From Gigaspora rosea (Eukaryota; Glomeromycota; Glomeromycetes; Diversisporales; Gigasporaceae), in the NCBI GenBank assembly GCA_003550325.1, contig QKWP01000500.1, positions 192,654 to 256,653 on the forward strand: a DNA stretch of 64,000 nt. The letters are read 5' to 3'. Shown here one piece after another: positions 21,351-34,032 of the stretch. Each line of letters starts with the position of its first letter. Within the stretch, counting starts at the first letter, position 1. The translations under genes and the position numbers were made by a program. The notes below the pieces were generated by a model. It was given only the letters and a program-made list of their open reading frames with translations. It ran no database searches and was not told where the DNA came from.

Positions 21351-22433
21351 TTAACCATACAAGTATCTTCAATCCATATTATATTCTCTTCTGAAAGAGT
21401 ACTCATGTCGAGCAGACAACAAGATTCATCAAAAATATCTGCAAAGCACATGTCATCACCATGTGGTTGTTCTAACAGAACAAATGAATGGTCCAATTTC
21501 ACGCACTATATAGACTGGCACTCCACTTAACAATAACCAAAAAGTACATAGCAACATCACCAACTTTAAACTTAGTATTGCTAAAGTCTATAAAGTCAAA
21601 CTACTTTTAAATGAAATACTCTTTTATAGCCACTTTCACCAAATATATTCAGACCTTTTCCCAGTACTGACTGCTTTAATTGCAGTAGCCAGTACTCTCC
21701 AAACCACTGGTTAATATGTCCTGATAGGCAACTACTTAACCAGATTATTCTCATATCCATTCAATACACTATTAAAAAAATCAACTTGGACCTACTAGTC
21801 TTTTTAATACTCATGCTTGTTAATACTATCTTCTAACACTCTGCCTTTAGCACATAGTCCTCTAAGTTCACTCCCTACTACTTTGATACCACACTTAAAG
21901 GTTTAATCCCATCATACCTCATCCAAGACCTATGTCTATATCTATTTAATCTTTCTACAAAAGAAGCTTCTCAAGTCATAATACAATCCCTTCTCCAGAC
22001 ATCTGACTCAATATATGACCAGTTGTGGAAACCCTACTGCTTCAGGTTCGCTAATGGAGACAGTTCAAAAGCATCTCAATTTGACACCAACTCCATATTC
22101 TTTAACAAAAAGCACACCTTATATTTATATACAGCTGTCCATGTGAGCAGCCAGACCAATTATATGATAACCATAACCACTGTCTTCTCATGGGGATAGC
22201 CCTTAGGAAACTTGACCTATGGGCTATCAACTGGGTCAAGTATAGTATTTCAACCAACTACATACTAACCATTCTAAACTAGGTAAGTCTTGATTACTCT
22301 AGTAGGTTTAGGTCACAGATAAATTAGTCTAAGCTTCAATTCTTGCATGTAATTTGTTAAACAGTGTACTCCTTGTAGTAACTTATTAAATTACTAATAA
22401 AGATATGAGCAAGACCTCGACCTTAAAAAAAAA

Positions 22434-22560
22434 ACATAAAAATAAAATAAAAGTATAAAAGGAAATAAAAGTAATAAAAGTAATAAAGGTAATAAAGATA
22501 ATAAAGGTAATAAAGGTAATAAAGGTAATAAAGGTAATAAAGGTAATAAAGATACTTGCA
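22434..22560. repeat. AT-rich microsatellite (GGTAATAAA)n
   Basis: About nine tandem copies of a 9-base unit GGTAATAAA with variants follow directly after the A-rich tail of the plus-strand LINE. They may have grown from the tail itself. Confidence 0.85.
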
Positions 22561-23845
22561 ATGGCTATTAAACTTATTACTAATCTGTTTCTAATATCAT
22601 AGCTTATTTTGATCATAGAAACCTTCTAGATCTAATACTGATCTAATAATAACAAAAAAAGAAACTGGTTCTATAGCAGTAATTTTCTATTTGCATACTG
22701 CTTCATCTCTTTTTTGACTCTAAAAGATCTCTGTCACCATGTGATATGTTGCAAATACTATCTTGAAGGCTATAGTTGCTTGTAACACTACTAAAATTAA
22801 TTTTTAAAAAAGACTATTTTCAGGTTCCCAAAAATAAATTGAAATTTTTTTTAAATAAAATAAATCAAAAACAATTTTGGGTCCCAAAACCCAAAATAAT
22901 TTTATGCTCATGTATATTTGAAATGTATTGGTGTAAGAACTAGTAGAAAGGAAGTGGTAAGAGCAAACCTTACAAGAGCAGAAGTAGGTAATGGTAACAG
23001 TTCAAGGGTATCCCTGACTGAAAGTGTAGGTTGAAACTATGGTACAAGTTACTGAATACCTGTTGAAACGATGCTACTCTACTAAATCTCCTATTGAGAA
23101 TAAACCAAATAATACCTTTGGGCAGTGTTGTCATGGGACAGCTTTGAACAGTAATTTGATAAATTTTGGACAGTTTTGAACAATTAAATAAAGTAATATT
23201 ACTTAAAATTTTATCAAATTTTATTATAAACTTATTTCAAGAGGACATGTCATATAACTAATTTGTGCTAATTAAGCACCTCGCACTGATAAGTGCGTGA
23301 TGCTCATCCTAGTTTTGATAATTTAGATTAATAATAATGTAACAAAAGTGTATACAGTATTATAGAATCGTAAATACAATCTTAATTATAAATTCTTTTG
23401 ATAAATATTTAGATTTGTAAATAAAAATAAAACACATTGTTAAGCGGTTCTATAAATAATGCATTTTTTTTTAAAAAAAAATTTTTTTCGGTGTCGTTTT
23501 TTAATCAAAAACTATTTAACGAAATATCTTACAAACTTATCTGCTATAACGTTTTAGGTAGCGTACTCCCGGTATTGTTGTAAGGAATTAAAGCCAATAA
23601 CACTGCATTATAGTTAGGACTAGGGTTGTGTCTAATAGTAAAATTTCATGAGCAACATTTTAACTATGTCGCAGGTGTGTCTTAATTAAAAGTTAAGTTA
23701 TTCTAGTTTTTTTTTTTGTGAAAAGTGATTTTACATTACACCTGATCCTGATGTCTGATTGGGCAAAATTATGGAAAGAACAATTTTTTGTGACAATTCT
23801 GCAATTCCCGATCTTTAATCTCAATATCGAAGCCTTTCGCGAAAT
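22561..23845. other. Intergenic, old repeat fragments
   Basis: No gene seen. 22790-22905 resembles the ends of the GACGAAAT MITE (12343-12580). 23255-23320 shares GTGCTTAATTAGCAC and GCATCACGCACTTATC (in inverse) with 39318-39370, so both are remnants of one short repeat family. Confidence 0.4.
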
Positions 23846-24073
23846 GAACAGGCAAAGAAAAAGCAAAAGCTTAACGTGTATATAACCAGATGTAGTGGCG
23901 TTTTTCCTGAGTATTTCTATGATAGTATTCTTTTAATTAGTATTTTCATTATCCATCAAAGGAACAGGCAAAGAAAAGCAAAAGTTTAACGTATATAACC
24001 AGATGTAGCTGGCGTTTTTGCCCGAATATTTCTATAATGGTATTCTTTTAATTAATATTTTCATTATTCATCA
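23846..24073. repeat. 116-bp tandem duplication
   Basis: The block starting GAACAGGCAAAGAAA at 23846 is repeated at 23962 with few differences and ends near 24073 (ATTTTCATTATTCATCAAAG). It is not coding. Its divergence of a few percent points to a fairly recent event. Confidence 0.8.
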
Positions 24074-26455
24074 AAGAATTAGCTGCATAAAAACTTTGCA
24101 AAATTTTTATTAGTGGAAAATAGTACGATCCATATATATATCTTGAACTAAAAGAAGTTTATGGTAATGTCAGTGGTGCACGTACTAGAACACAAGAAAT
24201 ATAAGACAAGGCAATTCTCCAGAGGCATGACTATGGTAAATTGAGTCTTTAAATTGGAACTTTTAATAGTCTCTTATAGTTGTTCTTATATTTCCCTTCT
24301 TCTCACATAAGAATCGTAATTTTAACCATTTTTAAATTAGGTTCTTTAATTTCTTATTGCTTTTCTGAAGGTTTTACTTAAGTTTACGCGCTGTTACGCG
24401 TTTCTTTCGTTGAGATTGTCTTCGCGTTTGTTTACTCCAGCTATTAATTGCCACGTCGCCTCATTCGTCATAATCGAGTATTTCATAACGTATTTTTTTG
24501 TGGCATCTTGATTCTTTTTAATCGTATTCTGTTCGCCAAGTACCCGGCGTGACAAATAATGTAGGTCAATTTTTTAAACTATTATTAATATATATGCGTG
24601 ATGTTTATACACACAATTTTCATTTACATGAAAGTTGCATCACATTGGGTACTTTGGCGAACGGAATACGAGTAATTCAATGAATAATCAGTAAATAAAT
24701 ATATATATACAATGAACTCAGAGTTTTATTAAGCAATTAATACTAAGCATTATAAATAAAAATGTTCAAAACCCCCTAAAACCTTATATTAACTAAAATT
24801 TAGGCTTTTATACTTACCCTCTATTTTGCATTCTAATTCTCAATAAGATTATATATGGTGTTAAACATCATAGGTGCATTTTTTATACGTATTATTTGAC
24901 TTCCATAGTAATTTTCTTAATAAGTATATATAATGTATTTGTTTTAAATACTGTTTTTGCATAACGATAATAACGCCAACCTGTGCGTTATTTTGAGTAT
25001 ATGCACTTTATTTAGAATACACGCATGTGCATTATTTTGGTACAAATACTAAACCTGTCAAAAAAAAAAAAAACGCCCATGGGCGCTTTATATATATAAT
25101 TGGTAGTGCCGAAAGAAAATTCGATACATCTATACTTATTATTCGTAATCCCCAAATCAAAAACTTGGGAGTTTCATTTGTGGCCATATAAGAAAAAGAT
25201 TACCGTAAGCATGGGTACTACCCAGTGTTCGGAGCTTTGGTCCGTTACCGTCTTATTGCACCATTTGATACATTATGACTCCTTTATCACCGACCTCAGA
25301 AATTACATTTATTAACAACTCTATCGATATTCATGTTAAGTGTGCCAGCGCCAGCTTTAATTTGACCAGCATTAAGTTAGTGTTATACACGTAATTACGT
25401 AAGTTATATATCACAGATAGATTAAATTTAATTTACGTAACGGTAGGTTATATCACGGATCAATTAAAAATTTACGTTAGAATTACTGTAAATTATGCAG
25501 TCCTAAGTAACATCATAATTCATATATTGATCTATTTTTTATGTTTTGTTATTCATATGTGCTCTATTATAAATAATTTCATAAAATTTTTGCAGGATAT
25601 AAGCATTTAAATGAAGTACGAAAACATCTAGTTTTGAGTGTTATGCATTTCGATTGGCAAAAATGTTACATAATTTCAAAATTAATTAATTGTTAATAAT
25701 ATTAATTTATATATTTAAATAATTTTAAAATATATTATATATAAATATATATATAAATTACAACAACTAGTACGACAAATCGCAAAACTGAATTAGGTTA
25801 AATAAATACCTTGTACTTATTATTGCAGTATAATCGAATCTCTTATTTTTAAACAAAGATTTTATACCACGTTGGTGCGCCATTAAATAAAAAAAATATT
25901 TATTTCTCACATTCTTTTCATATGATTGGATCATTGAAAAGTACATACGTACTTACATACGTACAAGTAAGGATTAATAATCAATTCTAAAAAAAGAAAA
26001 CAAAATCTATTGCTCTGATGATTTACTGCGGTCGTGATATAATTGATATAAGCGTTTTTTTTCGAACGTAAATATGACTAAAGTATTTGTAAATTTAGTT
26101 ATAAATGCTAATTTATGTCGTTTGCATCATTATACATAAGAGATATCGACGAAAAACATTGAAGCATTGTCATAGAATTGTTTTACTAATTTGAAGAAAC
26201 TTTATTTAAAAATCATTTTTGAGACGTTTCTAGCCAACCACAAATTAAGTTTACCTAAATATAGTGAAACCACAGAAATAATGGTATCGTAAATGCTATG
26301 AATTGCATTCCTTATTTTAGGTGATAATGGAATCGGGTTAAACAAATATAAGATGAAAACCAAAGGCGGTTAAACAAATATATAATGACAAAGTTTATAA
26401 TTATTATTTGAAATATTTAAGATGCTTTGTTAAAACAAAAACTTTGTTAGTAAAA
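24074..26455. other. Intergenic region upstream of the Kelch gene
   Basis: Mostly AT-rich with no gene recognised. It holds a MITE (24522-24671), a short perfect palindrome AACGCCCATGGGCG near 25073, and a 72-codon open frame (25100-25315) without recognisable motifs that is not supported as a gene. Confidence 0.5.
24522..24671. mobile_element. Short MITE with TTCGCCAAGTACCC ends
   Basis: Inverted ends TCGTATTCTGTTCGCCAAG and TCGTATTCCGTTCGCCAAAG, each followed by TACCC. It is 150 bp long. No target duplication was evident, so the superfamily is not assigned. Confidence 0.6.
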
Positions 26456-26470
26456 ATTTTTATAAATAGC
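26456..26470 (+). promoter_or_regulatory. TATA-like element of the Kelch gene
   Basis: TTTTTATAAATAGC lies about 40 bases upstream of the ATG at 26508. It is a good match to a TATA box in an AT-rich background, so some caution is needed. Confidence 0.4.
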
Positions 26471-26507
26471 ATTGCAAACATATTGTATCATTGTTATACT
26501 TTTTAAA

Positions 26508-28640
26508 ATGTCATTTCGCATTTTTTATTCATTCCTTTTATATATTTTGATATTTAATTTAATTACGCGAATTGACTCATACACTCCTTCCCCTAGATAT
26601 TTTGTTAATAGCATCTTAGTTGGAACAAAATTATATTTTTTGGGAGGTTGGAGTAAAAATTCTGATGGCACAGAGGGTTGTCAGAATAGTGTGTTCTATT
26701 TAGATCTTTCTACTCCATTTGACACGCGAAATAATATTCCATGGACAGACCTCACATCTACCGCTGGCATTCCAGTAAATGCTTGCTGGCAAGTTAGCGC
26801 ATTAGGTGGTCCAGACAACTCTAGTATATACGCGTTTGGAGGCATGATGGTAGATAAGAGTAAGAATGAATTATTTTTCATGCGGTTAGGGAACCTGGCA
26901 CGTCTAAAATAATTTGGATGCCCATGATACAGTAATATAACTGATAAGTTAAAAAAGTTATAATAAAAAAAATTCAGGGAATATTTATTAAATTTTGTTA
27001 AGCCAATTAGAGTGCGTGAATATAATTTTACTGTATATCTTTTGACTGATGAAGGCATACATTATATTGTAAAATAAACTTAACCACTTTGACATGCAAG
27101 TGGTTTGCACCACAGCATGACTATAATGCCAGGTTCCTTACATGCTGTATGTGATTGTTTTCTTGGCCCAAATCAAATTTTCGATAATAACAAACATTGT
27201 TTCTTCTAATTATTAAAGATATCACGCTTAGTGTTGATACAATTGTATACGAATTTAACACAAAAACTCAACAGTGGAACACACCAAATATTTCAGGAAC
27301 TCCACCCAAAAGACGAAAGGAAATTCAGATTGTACAGGACAATTCAGGAAAAGTGTATATGTTTGGAGGATTAATTAACCCTTCAACAGGTTCAACGAAA
27401 ACTAGATGGTTCAAAGATATGGATATTTTAGATATCATTGGAATGTCTTGGTCAAAAGTTTCAAATTCCAAACATAATGCGCCCCCGCACCTAGTTGATT
27501 TCACTGCCACCATGCTGAATAATTCAGTAATCGTATATATAGGTGGAAGACAAACTACTTCATCATCAGGGAAAACTAACAGATATAGAAGTATGGAAGA
27601 GGTAAAATTCATTTTCATAAACTGTCTATATATTGTCTATATACTAATTGTATTCGCTAATCTTATGTATTTTTACGTGCCTCTATTAAAGATTTGGACG
27701 TATGACACTAAGAATGCGTCTTGGTTATTAGTCGTAAGTATTATCATTCCAATATCTGTCACAATTTATATATTTCATATAATTATTCTACAATTCGGTT
27801 TATAGACTGCAATTGGAACTGTTCCTGGTGTTCGTATAGGTCATTCTGCGGTGTTAGGTAAAAAAAAAAAAAGTTTTATAAATTATTTTATTTAATGTCC
27901 TATTTACTGTTTAGGTCTAATCCAAAAATAATAATATTTTAGCGTCAGATGGTCGAATCATTGTATTTGGTGGATACGACCATAATTTTTCCCCTGCCAA
28001 TCCTGAGCTTGCCGTTCTCGATTCTTCAACCTCACCATTTCAATGGTCACTTCCTAATGTCTCTAATCCTATTTCGCCAGCATTAGCTTATCATTCTGCT
28101 ACTTTAATAGGCGATTTAATGATAGTAGCATTTGGTAAACGTCACATTATATATTCTTACATATATTAAATATTTTTTGCCGCATATTTCTGTATTTTTG
28201 TTTATCTTTTTAAACCCAATTTTATAGGAAATGTCACACAACAGACATCAACAACATCCGATGCAACATCTGACATATATATCCTTAATATTAGTAACTA
28301 TACATGGGTTACTTCTACTGACACCAAAATTCCTTCAAATTCTCCAATCAATGATACGACACCAACCAAAAATTCCTCTTTGCCAACTTCAATAACTTCA
28401 ACAACCATACCAAACGATACAACACAAACACATTCTTCACCTACGATTATGCCTCCGAGTGATGGTGCGATATCATCTCATACGGCAATGGTATTAGGTG
28501 CATCTATTGGATCTCTTAGTTCCGTAGTTGTTATAGCTATTTTTGCCTTATTATTTGTACGTTGGAGAAAGTTCAAACGAATGTATGTGAATATGGAGGC
28601 ATTAAACACTAGTTCTACACCCTACCATCAATATAAATAA
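26508..28640 (+). CDS. Kelch-repeat single-pass membrane protein
   Basis: Six exons: 26508-26859, 27219-27601, 27692-27733, 27806-27857, 27943-28134, 28228-28640 (1434 nt, 477 aa). All introns are GT..AG and phases agree. Residues 1-22 (FRIFYSFLLYILIFNLITRI) form a signal peptide. Kelch blades are marked by VGTKLYFLGG, SSIYAFGGMM, GKVYMFGG, SVIVYIGG and GRIIVFGGYD. A Ser/Thr/Asn-rich linker follows, then a membrane helix at about 428-451 (VVVIAIFALLF) and a basic RWRKFKR stop-transfer, giving an outside beta-propeller and a short cytosolic tail. Kelch propellers bind partner proteins or glycans; the ligand is unknown. Intron 1 contains a MITE. No stop or missing splice site was found, so it appears intact. 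Confidence 0.85.
26887..27140. mobile_element. hAT-like MITE in intron 1 of the Kelch gene
   Basis: Tips TAGGGAACCTGGCA and inverse TAAGGAACCTGGCA, flanked by CATGCGGT (26879-26886) and CATGCTGT (27141-27148). The element of 254 bp lies wholly within the intron that runs 26860-27218, so it need not disturb the protein. Confidence 0.82.
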
Positions 28641-29716
28641 CATATATGTATATATCGATATTATTTTGGTTATATAGATTATTTATTATTAGACTATATT
28701 TATATTTATACTGTATATTATAATATGATTTTTTTTGGACATACCGATACGTACGTACATACCACATACGTACCTTATGCGTGTATCTTTTACGTAATTC
28801 ATTAATTTACTGAGTTTTGTGCTTGCATTTTTAGTTAAGTCACGTGCACAAATGATAAATTTACTGCCGTATTTCAGTTTAACTGTTAATAAATTATTGT
28901 TATCAGTATTACATCATCCATCTTTATCAAATAATCCTTTTCTTTGAGTTATAACACGATTAAAAAAAAATTTTTTTTTTTAATAACAAAAAAAAAAAAA
29001 AAAAATTCTGAATAAAGCCATTTATTTATTTATTAATAATAATAATTATTATTATTATCGTTATTCTGATAGTCTGAATAGTTGCAAATAATGCAATAAT
29101 TACTGTAATAAAATAATAAAATAGCTCCGTTTCCGTAACCCACCGAATGTTACAATGATCCTGATGATTATCATAGAAATGATTGTAATGGGTACAATTG
29201 TGAATACTTAACTGCGTGGCAGTGCATATTTAAAATTTCACAAATATATAAAAAAGTATAAATGTATCGATGATCAATCATACACAATAAAAAAAATTCG
29301 TAGAAAAGCCCGCTAACAACTCACAACTCACCAACACTCCCTTTCTTAGTGTAAGAAACTAGCCAATGAAAAAACGAACGTCTATTTGTTTACATGCTAC
29401 CGATTAATATCATTACTTGCCCTTATTTAGATTTAGTTCATGTCTCCTGTGTTTCGAAATTTTTTTTCTTTATTCCTCTAGTTGACATCGAGCGAAAAAA
29501 GTATACAGCGAAAGTCATTTTGGAATCATTAACATAGAAAAGAATTTATTTTTTATACTCATAGAGAAAAAGATTATTTGCAAAAATACTTGCCAAATTT
29601 CTATCACAAAAAAAAAAAATAAAAAAATAAAAAAAAACAAAAAAAAAAAGTCGTTAAATTTTAAATTGGACTTAATATATTTATTATAACTATTGAACTT
29701 TTGGCTAACACATAAT
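28641..29716. other. Intergenic between Kelch and kinase genes
   Basis: Both genes point right, so this holds the Kelch terminator and the kinase promoter. It has long A and T runs (28962-29003), an ATT repeat near 29035-29060, and ACGTACGT at 28750. No gene is visible. Confidence 0.5.
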
Positions 29717-32070
29717 ATGACTACTAAGACCGCAGTAGATACTTCAAAAAAAAAGTCAACAATGGTAGTTATTGTGTATTAAATTTTATCTGTCGTCTTA
29801 TGAATTTATCTCTTTATCAACGATTCAACAATTCAATCTTTTTAATCTTTTTAATATGATTAGAGTCAATCTCCAAGTAAATCTATTTCACCTACTCCAA
29901 GAGGTGCTCGTACTCCAAAAATTTCTCATACTCCAAAAGTTTCTCATACTCCAAAAATTTCTCACACCCCAAAGAGACCTTCAAGAATTCGGGAAGCATC
30001 TCCAACCTTATCTGAAAAAACTGATCCTGATTCTGAAAAAAGTTCATCGGTTTTATCTCCAGTTGAAGATTTTGACCATCATGGATCCATTGAACAAGCA
30101 ATTAAATCAATAGAAGAACAATTAAAATTACAACAACAAAAATTTACTAAAAGATTATTATCTAGACAACACAGACAAGTAGAATATAGAAGTGATTCTT
30201 CCACTCCTTCTGAACAAAGTTCCATTAATAGGCCAAGAAATGAACCTGTTTCACACACTGCAAATATGTCTTATTCAGGGAGGCCAAATAAACCAATTCT
30301 TCCTTCTCAAGCTTCTCCTGCAAAGAAAGTTGCTCCAAAACCCGTTATACCAAAAAATATTTGTACTTGTGGTGACCCTAATAGTCCTTGGTGTCATGTT
30401 TGTGAACTACGAAGGTTTAAATCAGCCTTTCCAAAATGGACTAGCGGTATTAAAGGTGTTGACAACTTCATCAGAGAAACTCAATTAAATAGTTCATCTG
30501 AATTGAATTTTCTTGAATGGATACCATACGATCGATTTAAAGATGTTAAAGTTATTGGTGATGGAACTTATGCAAAGATGTCTTCGGCTATATGGTTGGA
30601 TGGTCCACGAATTTTACCTGATGAAAAAAAGAAATTTAAAAGAGATATTCGTAAAAAAGTTATTTTAAAACAATTACACAATTCTCAACACGTAACCGAG
30701 TCTTTCTTTAGTGAGGTTTGTATTAAAAAAAAATATATAAGATATATGAGAAAGGAAGTGTATCATAAAGGTGGTGATACTGTGGGGATTGAATATTTCA
30801 ACTTTCACTTTATCTTCACCTTCTCATGATGTCTCTTTCCTTTAAATTATTTGAAATTTGATTTTAAATGTTATAATAGGTATTTAGATTAATCAATATA
30901 TATATTTAATTTTATTTATTTTAGCTAGAGAAATATTATCGTTTAATCATATGGAATGAGCATATTATGCATTGTTATGGCATGTCCAAGGATCCTGTCA
31001 CTAAAAATTTTATTATGGTTTTTGAGAACGTGGAAAATGGTGATTTACATAATTATTTAAATGAAAATATTATAAATATGAGTTGGCAATCTAAATTAGC
31101 TATAGCATGTGATATTGTAAAGGCTTTAAAATCTATTCATACTGTAGATATAATTCATCGTGATATTCATTGTGGTAACATCCTGATATTAAAGAATGGA
31201 TTTACTGCTCTTGCTGATCTAGGATTATGTCGTAATGTAGATGATTCCGAAGAAGATGGTCAAGTTAAATGTGTACTTCCTTATACTGCTCCTGAAATTA
31301 TATTACGTAAAGAATATAGTAAAGCATCAGACATTTATAGTTTTTCAATGATAATGTGGGAAATATCAACTGGAAAAAGACCATTCAGTGATAGAGCTCA
31401 TGATGCTGAATTGGCTTTGGAAATATGTAATGGATTACGTCCACCTATCGATAATACACCTTCCACACCTCCTTGTTGGAATGCGTTAATGGAGCAATGT
31501 TGGGATAACGATCCTTCAAAAAGACCTGATGCAAATACTTTACATAAAACTCTTTATGATTGGTTAAAAAAAATTGTTGAAACGCCACGGCTTCCTTATA
31601 AAGTTAATACCGAGTTTGCCCTTGCTGAAAACTGGCGTTCTCATAAAGTTCATTCTCAAATGTCTCAGGAAGAGGAAAAAATACATCCATTAGCATTTTA
31701 TAATAGTCAAAGTTTTGATTTTAGTGAATTACAATCTTCACAAATGATGAGATATGGCTCTCCGGATGTAAATGAAGAAGTTGGCATTAAATGTGATACA
31801 CCAGACGAACTTGACTTTAAGTGCGATACACCACCTTCTGAAACTGAAAACACATTTGAACCACCACAATCACCAACCGGAAGCAATAGTAAGATTTCTG
31901 AAATTGAAAGTAAATATGATGGTACTACATCTCCTTCTGGTGAAAGTAATACCAGTAAGTATATTGAAATATATTAGTTGACGTCTTTAAATAAATTTTA
32001 ATATATTTTAATTGTTTAATTTTTAGGTTTTAAAGCGGACCAATCCGAACATTTAGAATTTAGAAGTTGA
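29717..32070 (+). CDS. TKL-like protein kinase with disordered N-terminus
   Basis: Exons 29717-29764, 29864-30715, 30925-31954 and 32027-32070 (1974 nt, 657 aa); introns GT..AG, one with the donor GTTTGT. Residues 17-180 are Ser/Pro-rich with tandem ISHTPK-type repeats. CTCGDPNSPWCHVC at 183-196 looks like a small zinc-binding knuckle. WTSGIKGVDNFIRETQL precedes the kinase domain, as in the expanded kinase family of these fungi. The Gly loop is GDGTYAKM (248), the catalytic Lys is 285 (VILKQL), the HRD box is IHRDIHCGN (Asp380), DFG is DLG (Asp398), and PYTAPEI follows. All catalytic residues are present, so it is probably active. A 90-residue acidic tail with two CDTP motifs follows. The substrate is unknown. 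Confidence 0.85.
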
Positions 32071-33114
32071 ATTTTGATAATTCAATTATAATTTTTGATT
32101 CACAATAACTTTTAGATAAGGTTTACGATTTCCCGATATAATTTGTACCATGAATGTAAATTAAGTTTTTTGTCGATGTTAAATATATGTTTTGAGATGT
32201 TTGAAATGTCTCGAATACTTGAGTACTTTAAGAAACTATTTAGTTATTATTGCTATATTATTAGCAGCTTTCTTGCGTTTTTTTTTTTTTTTTTTTTTTT
32301 NTTTTTTTTTTGAGGTCATTAAAAAAAGAAAAAAGAAAGCTATTTGAGTTGGATTTAATTTAGCTTCTTACTGCCCGGGCAAGTTTTCCATGCAGTGTTA
32401 GTGTTAGTGTGGGCAGTTTTTTTTATACTTACAAGAAACGCTTTTGTTGGGCAGTCTGATTTCCTGTATAATTTGGAAACTTCACGTCGATGTACGGTGA
32501 ACGTTTTCATTGGCAATTATACAGTAGACACCAAACTCAAATAATATAGGAATCAACTCAATAATATAGGAATCAACACATTTATTAAGAGGAAAAATCA
32601 GCATCTTTAAATATGTTATTACTCGAGAAGATTGTATATTTCTGTAACAAGTATTTTCGTTAAGAGTTAAAATAAAATTTTTACTGTAAGTTTTATGGCA
32701 TACAAATTTGGGAAACAATTTCAATTACAAAATAATTTTAATAAATATCTTTAAATAATCTCAATACTTTTTTAGAACTTTTAAGCTGATTTATTAAAAA
32801 CGTCAATTTTTATTATTACATCAGTTCATGTTCCATTTTTAGAAGGAGGTTGCGTTTATATTCTTATTAGTTTAATAATAATTTGTTTAAATATAAAATA
32901 AGGGTTTTTTTATATATATTTCTTAGCCGTTTGTTGCTATAGTCATTTCCCGGCAGTCCATTTACTTGGCATCACATAGGTTTATTTATTACCATATACA
33001 CACGTGGGAAATCGGAGAATCTGGAAAGTTAGATTAGTAAAAATTAAAATTCGTTAAGATAATTGCGCACATAGATTTTTTTTCCGTACACAAATTTTAA
33101 AGAATTGTATATAT
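32071..33114. other. Intergenic with a long T run
   Basis: A poly-T tract at 32280-32310 includes one N (32301), so its length is not certain. Two tandem copies of AATATAGGAATCAACTCA-type text lie at about 32541-32580. No gene is supported. Confidence 0.5.
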
Positions 33115-33820
33115 TGTAACGAATTATTTTTATTTATTTTTTTTTATGTTGTAAATATTTTTAAATCATGTATACAAATAAGGTCACTTAAATGTGGCTT
33201 GGGGGCTTAGAATTAGAAAATCGCGAATACTCAATTATTGTCACGAATACGCGACTGCTCCAAGCCCGCAAATATTCCGCCACTCACGCATACGTAAAAA
33301 TTGTCGCGAGCTCGTGGTAAAAATCGCGAGTTTGTTACAATTATCGCGAATACGTGATAATTTCCACGAATACATGGTAACTCTCTAAAATGTATTTAAG
33401 ACCTTCGAATTCAATAAAGTAAAATATAAGTTTTGAAGTTCAATTTAAAAATGTAATAATAATAAAAGTAAACCCTTATCTTTTGAATTCAACTTTTAAC
33501 CTTAATAAACCTTGCAAGACTCAATTCGACGGACTGAATTAACTTGTAACTTCGTATTGGTTTATTATAACTCGAATTTTGTGTGATGAGTTTAGTTAAT
33601 TATTTTAAATTGTTCCCATGATTCAAGTTACCTTTGAATTTCAAATAAATTCCTGTGTCATGATTATTATATATTTATTACCTTTACATCGACCCTTTGC
33701 CATTATAACAACTCTCCTTATTAATATCACTTTATACCCCTCTACCCGTAATCCGTTGGAGCTTTAAATTGGCACTATTGTCTATATTGTTTTACTGCTC
33801 TTCCAAATCAAACCATTACA
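33115..33820 (+). repeat. LTR of a retrotransposon
   Basis: Starts TGTAAC and ends CATTACA, a TG..CA pair within a short TGTAA/TTACA inverted repeat, and is directly followed by a primer-binding site. It contains a TATTTAAG box near 33393 followed by AATAAAG (33411), which fits LTR promoter and poly-A signals. A run of GCGAATACG-type repeats lies at 33220-33375. No second LTR is in the window. Confidence 0.6.
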
Positions 33821-33822
33821 TT

Positions 33823-33839
33823 TGGTGCTGATTGTGTGG
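33823..33839 (+). other. tRNA primer-binding site
   Basis: TGGTGCTGATTGTGTGG lies two bases after the LTR. Its complement ends in CACCA, as expected for the 3' end of a tRNA that primes reverse transcription. The exact tRNA was not identified. Confidence 0.6.
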
Positions 33840-34032
33840 ATTTAAAATAAAACAACTTGGCCTTTCTAAATAAAATTTTGGTGTTAGATTTTTTATTTAA
33901 TTCATTAGAAACTTTAAACCTTATAAACTTATCTTAGAGTGAATATATTGCAACATGGTTAACCTCTGCAACTTAACCTGACGGCCATATCCACCCCAAG
34001 TCGATCAAAACCACACCAACCATTAAGTCAAA

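Larger units (their letters stand above)
15980..22433 (+). pseudogene. Second LINE, plus strand, nested-broken
   Basis: Fragments of LINE ORF2 read forward: about 15985-16164, 17265-17587 (contains YLENNIIIGKVRRYFSHTN) and 20625-22300. The last includes an RNase H domain (20900-21350) and later HWLICPDRQLLNQIILI. The 3' end has TAATAAAGATATGAGCAAGA followed by an A-rich tail at about 22424-22433; close relatives of this tail occur at 49014-49184 and 50153-50280. It is interrupted by a hAT-like element (16165-17264), another (17588-17918) and the palindromic array with the gap. Stops and frameshifts are frequent. Confidence 0.7.

Noticed and set aside
22386..22616. Hydrophobic TFITFITFI protein
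   Set aside because: Translation of the (GGTAATAAA)n microsatellite on the other strand.
33194..33388. 64-codon ORF rich in Arg
   Set aside because: Lies within the LTR and reflects GCGAATACG repeats.
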